Shown here piece by piece: positions 1-5,343 of a stretch of 10,389 bases of DNA. Position numbers and translations under genes: made by a program. The notes under the pieces were generated by a model, which saw only the letters and a list, made by a program, of their open reading frames with translations, was not told where the DNA came from and searched no databases. The stretch's first letter is position 1. Every line of letters begins with the position of its first letter. This DNA comes from Bdellovibrio sp. GTDB taxonomy: Bacteria; Bdellovibrionota; Bdellovibrionia; Bdellovibrionales; Bdellovibrionaceae. The stretch spans positions 1-10,389 of the forward strand of contig JAGIAF010000108.1 of the NCBI GenBank assembly GCA_017745015.1, written 5' to 3'.

Positions 1-288
1 GGTATTATTCGCTTGGAGAAGGTTGACCCAGAACTTCATATTCCTGAGAACATCGAAGAGATTTTAAGTACGACGGCCTTCAGTGTTCCTACATTTGATG
101 TAGCGAAAAAAGATGGCAAGCCCAATATAGTTGGTGAGTCTGATGCCGCTCCTGCTGCAGGTGGTGGGGGTCAAGAGACTGAATTCTTGAAACGTAAAGT
201 AAATCAGTTGGCGTCAGAGGTGAATGCACTTAAGCATGAAAACTCAGTGCTAAAAGATAAGCTCGCGCAAATTAAGAAGATCGCGTAG
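1..288 (+). CDS. C-terminal part of an unidentified protein with a coiled-coil tail (5' end outside window)
   Basis: The reading frame is open from the first base, so this is the 3' end of a longer gene; the TTG at 13 is unlikely to be the true start. About 95 residues are visible. The first part (GIIRLEKVDPELHIPENIEE) is mixed and mostly charged. It is followed by a flexible Ala/Gly-rich hinge (APAAGGGG, encoded around 148-168) and a Lys/Glu-rich amphipathic tail. The tail has hydrophobic residues (Leu, Val, Ile) spaced in a heptad-like way up to the stop at 286-288, which suggests a dimerising coiled coil. No signal peptide or catalytic motif is visible in this fragment, and I do not recognise the family. 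A hairpin terminator follows directly, so the gene is the last of its transcript. Confidence 0.7.
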   Translation, partial: GIIRLEKVDPELHIPENIEEILSTTAFSVPTFDVAKKDGKPNIVGESDAAPAAGGGGQETEFLKRKVNQLASEVNALKHENSVLKDKLAQIKKIA

Positions 289-297
289 TTCAGAGCG

Positions 298-333
298 CTC
301 TCTATGTCTTATAATAAGACGTAGAGAGTTTCT
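298..333 (+). terminator. Rho-independent terminator after the coiled-coil gene
   Basis: CTCTCTATGTCTTA (298-311) pairs with TAAGACGTAGAGAG (315-328), giving a stem of about 14 pairs with one G-U wobble and a three-base loop, followed by TTTCT. It starts 9 bases after the upstream stop codon. The T-run is short, but the stem is long. Confidence 0.75.
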
Positions 334-357
334 CGTGAAAATAGAGCTCCACAAAGA

Positions 358-424
358 TTTCAGGTCATCCTGAAAGATCAATAATCTGTCTATGGTTTAG
401 ACAAAACAACCTTATGTCTAAACC
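358..424. promoter_or_regulatory. Two inverted repeats upstream of the exported hydrolase (possible operator region)
   Basis: TTTCAGG-TCAT-CCTGAAA (358-375) is a perfect 7-bp inverted repeat with a 4-base centre. GGTTTAGACA (394-403) and TGTCTAAACC (415-424) form a perfect 10-bp inverted repeat separated by 11 bases. Neither is followed by a T-run, so they do not look like terminators. They lie between the upstream terminator and the hydrolase start, where a promoter and operator are expected. I could not identify a convincing -35/-10 pair, and a regulatory role is inference. Confidence 0.35.
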
Positions 425-461
425 CCTCCTAGTCGTCTCCGATAAGCCTCATGTAGCTCGT

Positions 462-467
462 GAGGTG
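462..467 (+). promoter_or_regulatory. Shine-Dalgarno GAGGTG that sets the hydrolase start
   Basis: GAGGTG lies a few bases before ATG 472. It argues for that start over the in-frame GTG at 460, which overlaps the site itself. Confidence 0.6.
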
Positions 468-471
468 TACG

Positions 472-2190
472 ATGGCATCGTTGAAATTCAACGTGATTGC
501 ACTATTGATCCTGATTTCTTCTGTAGCAAATGCCCAGAAGCTTACATCCAGTTCGGAAAGTGGCGAAACTGACTTCTGGCTTTCGGTGACTCGCGCTCTT
601 GATCCTTCTGCATTGTCAGTTCAAGATATTTTCACTTCTGTTCCTAGTAGTCAGAACTATAAAGATATCAGTCCTGAGTGTGATCCAAAGTTTTTCGAAG
701 ACAGTGTTTTGGCGAAAAAGAAAAATACACCGGAATACTTTAAGGCTCTGAAAGAGTACTTTAGTGAATGTCAGTTAGAACTTTCGCAAAGATCCCCAAA
801 GGGTGCGTTGAGTTTGGCGCGCATGGCTTTGGATGAATACTATTTCTTGCAACATCCGCAGGTTAAAAAGTTTGTTATTACTTTGAACAACGGAACGAAG
901 GTTCCGGCGATCATGGCGTTGAAGCAAGATCCTACGCCACGTCCCTTGGTGATTCTGAAGTGCGGAGTTTTCTGTGGCGCGACCCAGTCGCCAATGATGA
1001 AGAACTATCTGATCCAACTTTTTGATCAAGCTCCCTTCAATGTTGTTCTTTTAGCGAATCAAACCGGCATGGATTATCTATATGCAAATTCATCTCTGTC
1101 TCTTGGAGGTTGGGGAGAAGGATTTGAATCACTTCAAGTCGGTAAATGGTTGCGTGAAAAATGGGAGTATCGTGAACGTATTTCCAGCGTGCATTTAATG
1201 GGCATGAGCTTGGGTGGGAATGCGGCAGTCTTTGGAGCCTCTTATAATGACCTTTATCCGATGGAAGATGGGAAGAAGGTTTTCAGTTCTGTAGTGGCCA
1301 TTTGCCCGGTGATGACTTTGAAACCGACCTTAGAGGTTCTTTATAATGATAACACTGTTGGGACCGTATTTACGGAGATGACGAAGAGTCAGTTTCGTGG
1401 GGCTCGTGATCACTTGACGGATATTCCTGATCTTTTAACGGATGATAAATTTCCTAAGAAGAGCGGAATGCCTGATTATTTAGGTAGTCTTGCATCGACA
1501 TCGCTTCAGCGACGTGGCATTGCGAGTACGCCTGCTTCATACTTTAAGAATAATAACTTCTGGAACCTCACTCATCGTATCGAGACTCCGATGCTGGTGT
1601 GGGCGTCTAAGGACGATATCGTTGTCAGCAATAAGTTGAATGCTCAAGTAATGGAGAAGGATGAATACTATCAGAATGCTCCTAATGTTGCGGTGTTGAA
1701 TTTAAATTATGGCAGTCATTGTGCATTCTCTTCTGCCTATGGTTATCAAGCGGCATCCGTGGTGTTACGAACTTTCGTTCTGGCGCATAGTCCTGAATTC
1801 GTAGATCACTATAAGCGTGTTGAAGTTCCTTGGACCTTTGGTTTTAGCAAGCTGAATTCTATCTTTGTTCATGTGGGGCAAACTTGGAAGTTTGAGGCGA
1901 AATCTGATAAGGCGAAGGTGACTTTCCGTATTTTCAACTGGCGTGCAACAGATGCTTGCTTTGTCGAGGGCCCATGGGGTGAAACGGGTAAGTGTGTGAA
2001 TGAGCGCTCCTACGATATCCCAATAGCTTCATTAAAAGTTTTCGGTGGACGTATTCCTCGTAATGAAGTTGAAGCTCAAGTGTTGACTCGTGAGTTTAAC
2101 AGCAAAGTCGAGTTCCTGTCGAAGGGACAGCCTCTGAATGGAACGAGTAACTCTGAATTTGTGATGAGTGCCCGTAATCTTTGGGAATAA
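472..2190 (+). CDS. Exported alpha/beta-fold hydrolase (putative esterase/lipase-like)
   Basis: The protein has 572 residues. ATG 472 is preferred because it has a Shine-Dalgarno site and opens a clean Sec signal peptide: MASLK, a hydrophobic core, then VANA-Q, with likely cleavage after Ala21. The alpha/beta-hydrolase triad is visible: nucleophile elbow G-M-S-L-G-G with Ser246, acid Asp381 or Asp382 in WASKDDIV after a beta-strand, and His416 in YGSHCAF. The order and spacing fit the fold. The stretch before the elbow (GGWGEGFESLQVGKWLREKW) resembles the region of YheT-like hydrolases. Where these usually have an HG oxyanion motif, this protein has LKCGVFCG (Cys164, Cys168). Residues from about 445 onward form a C-terminal region I cannot assign. 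Seven or more cysteines in an exported protein suggest disulfides. The substrate is unknown; periplasmic, outer-membrane or secreted location is inferred. It appears to be transcribed alone. Confidence 0.85.
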   Translation: MASLKFNVIALLILISSVANAQKLTSSSESGETDFWLSVTRALDPSALSVQDIFTSVPSSQNYKDISPECDPKFFEDSVLAKKKNTPEYFKALKEYFSECQLELSQRSPKGALSLARMALDEYYFLQHPQVKKFVITLNNGTKVPAIMALKQDPTPRPLVILKCGVFCGATQSPMMKNYLIQLFDQAPFNVVLLANQTGMDYLYANSSLSLGGWGEGFESLQVGKWLREKWEYRERISSVHLMGMSLGGNAAVFGASYNDLYPMEDGKKVFSSVVAICPVMTLKPTLEVLYNDNTVGTVFTEMTKSQFRGARDHLTDIPDLLTDDKFPKKSGMPDYLGSLASTSLQRRGIASTPASYFKNNNFWNLTHRIETPMLVWASKDDIVVSNKLNAQVMEKDEYYQNAPNVAVLNLNYGSHCAFSSAYGYQAASVVLRTFVLAHSPEFVDHYKRVEVPWTFGFSKLNSIFVHVGQTWKFEAKSDKAKVTFRIFNWRATDACFVEGPWGETGKCVNERSYDIPIASLKVFGGRIPRNEVEAQVLTREFNSKVEFLSKGQPLNGTSNSEFVMSARNLWE

Positions 2191-2218
2191 AAAAAGGCGC
2201 AGTACTTAACTGCGCCTT
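2189..2218. terminator. Bidirectional terminator between the convergent hydrolase and OmpA-family genes
   Basis: AAGGCGCAGT (2194-2203) and ACTGCGCCTT (2209-2218) form a perfect 10-bp stem with loop ACTTA. On the minus strand it is followed by a run of seven T, a strong terminator for the OmpA-family gene ending at 2236. On the plus strand only TTCATT-like bases follow, so it is weaker there. It abuts the hydrolase stop codon. Confidence 0.85.
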
Positions 2219-2235
2219 CATTCGGGTGCTAGTTT

Positions 2236-3324
2236 CTATTGGATGTTTGATAAAGCTCTTCGTAAAGCATCTTCATCTTTTACACCAACAAAGACCAACT
2301 CAGCACGACGATCTTGTCGCATGCTTCCCGTCGTATCTTCTGAACCTCTGCCTACCGCCACAACTTTAGAGGAGTCAAGACCGCCACGTTGTAGGCTGCT
2401 TGCTACTGAGTCCGCTCTTCTTTGAGCAAGACGTTCGTTGGCTGCGGCGCTACCAGATGAATCTGTGTAACCGCGAACTTCGACTCTTTCATAGAGATCT
2501 TTATTATCCTCAAGAACTTTTGCTACACGGTTGAGACGTTGTTGCTCTTGGTTTGTCAGAGCGTAACGTGATGTTGAGAAGTTGATTGGCGTTGAGCCAG
2601 AGATCAAACTTGTCATTGCCACGTCATTAAGAATTGGTTGTGGAGCTTGTGCCACTGGACGAGCCGGCGCAACAGATTCCACGACCATATCTTCTTCAAC
2701 CATCTCGTTTGCCGCAGTTGATTTTACAGAAGTTTTATACGCCGTTGGATTCCAACCGATTTGCAAGTCGATGAGGTACATCATGACCAAACCTGTTGTA
2801 TTACTTGTTAAGGCCTGTGCACGACCACCCACACGAGCTAACCATGCCGGTGACATATTAAACTCTTTAAGGAGTTGCAAACCTGTGAACTGAGCATCCC
2901 CTTGTGAAGATGAGTAGTTCACCCCTTGATTGAAGAACTGATTGAAGATCACACCCATTTGCCAGCGATTATCGGTACGATAACGAGCGGCGAATTCGCC
3001 GACGCCTTCAGTACTTGCTGTATCTATGGCAGAGTCATGAGTGAATTGTTGATTATTGAATCCGTAACCTAGGTCGAAGACCCAAGGACTCGCGAGATAC
3101 CAGGATCCGATTAGCTTCATTGTGGCTGGTGTACCTTCCACGTTTTGATTCGTGTCGTAACCTGTGTAACCACCACCGGCACCGATAAATGGAAGCACTC
3201 CCTCTGGAGCCTTGTCGATGGCTTCACGGCCAAATTGAAGAGTACTCGAAGTCGCTGATTGATCACTTTGAGCTTGGGCAATCGCACTAGCGCAGATTAT
3301 CGCGGCGATGATGTACTTTTTCAT
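2236..3324 (-). CDS. OmpA-family outer-membrane protein (beta-barrel plus peptidoglycan-binding domain)
   Basis: The protein has 362 residues. A signal peptide (MKKYIIAAIICASAIAQAQ) is followed by a region rich in Gly and aromatic residues with alternating strands, about residues 40-195, consistent with an eight-stranded OmpA-type barrel. An Ala/Pro linker (about 205-232, VAPARPVAQAPQP) leads to a C-terminal OmpA/MotB-like domain (about 238-348). That domain contains INFSTSRYALT, VEVRGYTDSSGS and ERLAQRRADSV. Asp288 and Arg303 match the spacing of the two residues that hold the diaminopimelate side chain in known OmpA domains, and a late DRRAELVFV strand matches the family. The role is to tether the outer membrane to the cell wall and perhaps form a small pore. 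The start is supported by AAGGAG six bases upstream and by a good promoter. The gene is probably a single-gene transcript that ends at the hairpin near 2190-2218. Confidence 0.92.
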   Translation of the reverse strand: MKKYIIAAIICASAIAQAQSDQSATSSTLQFGREAIDKAPEGVLPFIGAGGGYTGYDTNQNVEGTPATMKLIGSWYLASPWVFDLGYGFNNQQFTHDSAIDTASTEGVGEFAARYRTDNRWQMGVIFNQFFNQGVNYSSSQGDAQFTGLQLLKEFNMSPAWLARVGGRAQALTSNTTGLVMMYLIDLQIGWNPTAYKTSVKSTAANEMVEEDMVVESVAPARPVAQAPQPILNDVAMTSLISGSTPINFSTSRYALTNQEQQRLNRVAKVLEDNKDLYERVEVRGYTDSSGSAAANERLAQRRADSVASSLQRGGLDSSKVVAVGRGSEDTTGSMRQDRRAELVFVGVKDEDALRRALSNIQ

Positions 3325-3350
3325 ATGAGTCTCCTTTTTTTTGCATCTTC

Positions 3351-3378
3351 AGTATCTACGCGAAAATGCGGACGTCAA
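3351..3378 (-). promoter_or_regulatory. Sigma-70-type promoter of the OmpA-family gene
   Basis: On the minus strand, TTGACG (3373-3378; five of six match the -35 consensus) is 16 bases from GATACT (3351-3356; four of six). Transcription would start near 3344, giving a leader of about 20 bases that holds the AAGGAG ribosome site (3331-3336) before ATG 3324. The position and quality fit a highly expressed outer-membrane protein. It is recognised by eye only. Confidence 0.6.
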
Positions 3379-3426
3379 TTTTTTGAGCCGCGAAAAACGT
3401 GAGTTGTGTAAGCAATCAAGAGCGTT

Positions 3427-3448
3427 CAAATCCTTGGTAGAGGATTTG
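3427..3448. repeat. Perfect 8-bp hairpin between the papain-like gene and the OmpA promoter
   Basis: CAAATCCT (3427-3434) and AGGATTTG (3441-3448) pair perfectly around the six-base loop TGGTAG. No T-run follows on either strand, so it is not a standard intrinsic terminator. It lies about 65 bases past the stop of the gene at 3515-4465 and could still stabilise or end that transcript. It is the only clear structure in this 190-base gap besides the OmpA promoter. Confidence 0.4.
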
Positions 3449-3514
3449 CCGCTTGGGTTTGCAGGAGTACACCAGTCTAAAATGGGGAAGCCACGACTTC
3501 TCATTACGGAAAGT

Positions 3515-4465
3515 TTAAGGATGGGCACAAAGATTTCGGTAATGGGTGAGCAGTGCTTGCTCAATCGGAGCGCGATCTTCTTCATCAACAATATAGATAC
3601 CGACAGCCTCATTTACTTTTTTCGGTGAAACAAAACCCCAAATGATTTCGGGAGCAAAGAAGTCATCTGCATTTGCTCGGTAAGTTAAGCGTTGATCGCG
3701 GGTGGGTTGGTTTGAATCATAGACCCAGAAATCGATGTCACCATTGCTCAGTTGCTCAAAGCGCTTCACGAGGACAACGTGTTGGGCGATGCGAGTAGGC
3801 CGAAGGATGATCATCGTTAATAAGTTTTGGCGCAAGTTTTTTACTAGAGTGTCTTTTGTCTGGCGATTTCGTCTGTCACTGCGCGCGCCCGTACCGATAA
3901 CATATTTAAGATTCTTAGAAAACTTGTGAAAGCGTTGGGTTTGATAAAATTCAATTTCGCTGCGGAAGTTTCGATTCACTAAGTGATTCGCAGGCAAGTA
4001 TTGATCAATTCCATCCATGAGTGTGCTCATAAGACCGTGGTGCGACTCAAGGTGATCGTCTTCATTGTTAAAGACCTTAAGTGGCTTCAGAGGCATTTCA
4101 GAGACGCGGGAGGAGCCGGGGCTAGAGAAGGGAATGGATCCGCGGATCATGTTTAAGAGCTCTTGCGTAAGGCCGGGTTGTGACGGCATGGGGGTGTTCC
4201 AACGCGCGAGATAGAAGAAGAGTCTTTGGGAACGAGAAAGAGACCAGCAAGCTGCGATATCGTAAACGCCAACATTGAAGGGCCAGTTGACGACCGCTTG
4301 ATGATAAAAGCTGGAAAACTGACTGTTGTCGATACGACGATAGATTTCTTTTGCAGAGACTTGGCTGCAGGGGAGATTTTTAACAAGGGAGTCGGAAACG
4401 ACTTTTTCAGCGAAAGCCAAAGGAGTCACCAAGAGCGACAGAACAATGAGTGCAGTTTTTTTCAT
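3515..4465 (-). CDS. Exported hypothetical protein with papain-like Cys/His/Asp motifs
   Basis: The protein has 316 residues from ATG 4465, which opens a clear Sec signal peptide (MKKTALIVLSLLVTPLAFA, cleaved near Ala19). An upstream in-frame ATG at 4489 would add MGLCYIQP and bury it; neither start has a good Shine-Dalgarno site. I do not recognise the family by name. The sequence shows, in papain order, C-W-S-L-S (Cys73) at the start of a predicted helix (SLSRSQRLFFYLARW), then QHVVLVKRF (His229) followed by a beta-strand, then FWVYDSNQP (Asp250, Asn252). Papain-like enzymes have CWAFS, a His strand and an Asn or Asp, so a periplasmic or secreted cysteine peptidase is a reasonable inference but not proven. 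The middle (about 90-210) is basic and low in recognisable motifs. It lies between independently terminated genes on the same strand, with no clear operon partner. No good promoter was found. Confidence 0.75.
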   Translation of the reverse strand: MKKTALIVLSLLVTPLAFAEKVVSDSLVKNLPCSQVSAKEIYRRIDNSQFSSFYHQAVVNWPFNVGVYDIAACWSLSRSQRLFFYLARWNTPMPSQPGLTQELLNMIRGSIPFSSPGSSRVSEMPLKPLKVFNNEDDHLESHHGLMSTLMDGIDQYLPANHLVNRNFRSEIEFYQTQRFHKFSKNLKYVIGTGARSDRRNRQTKDTLVKNLRQNLLTMIILRPTRIAQHVVLVKRFEQLSNGDIDFWVYDSNQPTRDQRLTYRANADDFFAPEIIWGFVSPKKVNEAVGIYIVDEEDRAPIEQALLTHYRNLCAHP

Positions 4466-4531
4466 GGGCTGGATGTAGCAGAGGCCCATTTGAAAATCGC
4501 GTTAAGCTTTTTTCATTGAGGGTTCGTAACA

Positions 4532-4566
4532 AATAAAAAAGCCGCAAAGGAAAACTCTGCGGCTTT
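4532..4566 (-). terminator. Rho-independent terminator after the YceI gene
   Basis: On the minus strand AAAGCCGCA (4566-4558) pairs with TGCGGCTTT (4546-4538), a perfect 9-bp stem with an 11-base loop. It is followed by a T-rich tract down to about 4532. It lies about 20 bases past the YceI stop at 4586 and separates that gene from the exported protein downstream. Confidence 0.85.
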
Positions 4567-4585
4567 GAAATACTGTGCGGCTGAA

Positions 4586-5179
4586 TTATTTTTTTGCGAC
4601 AAGTTTCAAAGTCAATTCGAACTCGTCATTGATGATTTTATCGGCAGTTAACTCTTTGAAGAAGTTGCCGGAACCGTACTTAAGACCCCATTTAGTGCGG
4701 TCAACTTTTACTAGAGCTTCGCCAGTCATAACGCCTTTATCCGTCGTGATTTTTGCCGGGAATTCAATCGGTGCAGTTTTACCGATCATAGTTAGTTCAC
4801 CTTTAACAGTTACTTCATCTTTAGTTTTTGGCGTCACGCTAACGATTTTGAATGTTGATACGGGGTATTTCGCAACATCAAAGAAGTCAGTAGCAGAAAG
4901 GTGACCCACCAATTTCTTTTGATAGTCAGGGCTGTCTTTAAGATCTTCATTAGTGATTGTCGCCATGTCGATATTGATTTGGCCACCAGTCACTTTACCT
5001 TTTTTATCAACTTGAACTTCGCCATCTTTTACTGCGATGCCACCAGTGTGTGCAGAACCAGCTTTTTTAGTGCCCTTCCATGCAACAGAACTCGCTTGAG
5101 CATCGATTTTGTAAACGTCTGCTGCGAAAGCTGCAGAACCAACTACTAGAATAAGAGCGGCGATCATAGACTTCATCAT
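4586..5179 (-). CDS. YceI-family periplasmic lipocalin-like protein
   Basis: The protein has 197 residues. A signal peptide (MMKSMIAALILVVGSAAFA) precedes DVYKIDAQASSVAWKGTK, the usual YceI opening strand. Family hallmarks follow: LVGHLSATDFFDVAKYP (about 90-106), strands such as VKGELTMIGKTAPIEF (125-140), and the closing VDRTKWGLKYGSG (159-171) and INDEFELTLKLVAKK (183-197). The length and the whole domain fit YceI, a lipocalin-like barrel known in several proteins to bind isoprenoid or other hydrophobic ligands; the ligand here is unknown. The start is ATG 5179, seven bases after AAGGAG; the ATG at 5176 is less well spaced. The gene has its own terminator and sits apart from its neighbours. 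No cytochrome b561 partner, which sometimes accompanies YceI genes, is present. Confidence 0.93.
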   Translation of the reverse strand: MMKSMIAALILVVGSAAFAADVYKIDAQASSVAWKGTKKAGSAHTGGIAVKDGEVQVDKKGKVTGGQINIDMATITNEDLKDSPDYQKKLVGHLSATDFFDVAKYPVSTFKIVSVTPKTKDEVTVKGELTMIGKTAPIEFPAKITTDKGVMTGEALVKVDRTKWGLKYGSGNFFKELTADKIINDEFELTLKLVAKK

Positions 5180-5243
5180 TGTACTTCTCCTTGATGTATT
5201 AATGAGCCCTTAAACTATTTCGCAATTAGATTTGTTACGCAAT

Positions 5244-5270
5244 ATTTAGGCGGAAAATTAATACCTAAAT
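5244..5270. repeat. Inverted repeat ATTTAGG...CCTAAAT upstream of the YceI gene
   Basis: ATTTAGG (5244-5250) and CCTAAAT (5264-5270) form a perfect 7-bp inverted repeat with a 13-base AT-rich spacer, about 65 bases before the YceI start. It could be an operator. No convincing -35/-10 pair was found in this gap. The repeat is seen in the sequence; the role is a guess. Confidence 0.3.
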
Positions 5271-5300
5271 CCAAAGATAAAAACTTATCGAGAAAATGAG

Positions 5301-5336
5301 AAAAGGTACGGACCCCGAGGTGTGTCCGTACCTTTT
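5301..5336 (-). terminator. Strong hairpin terminator after the S9 peptidase gene
   Basis: AAAAGGTACGGAC (5301-5313) and GTCCGTACCTTTT (5324-5336) form a perfect 13-bp stem with a 10-base loop, 7 bases past the peptidase stop codon. On the minus strand the stem ends in TTTT, followed by CTCATTTTC. Confidence 0.85.
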
Positions 5337-5343
5337 ACGGTCG

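Noticed and set aside
2582..2893. A 103-codon plus-strand frame inside the OmpA-family gene
   Set aside because: It is antisense to the conserved barrel and linker coding region and shows no independent gene signals.
3427..3448. The 8-bp hairpin as a standard intrinsic terminator
   Set aside because: No T-run follows on either strand, so it is listed only as a hairpin.
3341..3628. A 95-codon plus-strand frame across the gap between the OmpA and papain-like genes
   Set aside because: It has no Shine-Dalgarno site, overlaps the OmpA promoter region and the 3' end of the papain-like gene, and has no recognisable motif.
4466..4489. A longer start at ATG 4489 for the papain-like gene
   Set aside because: It would place eight residues ahead of a textbook signal peptide and has no better ribosome site.
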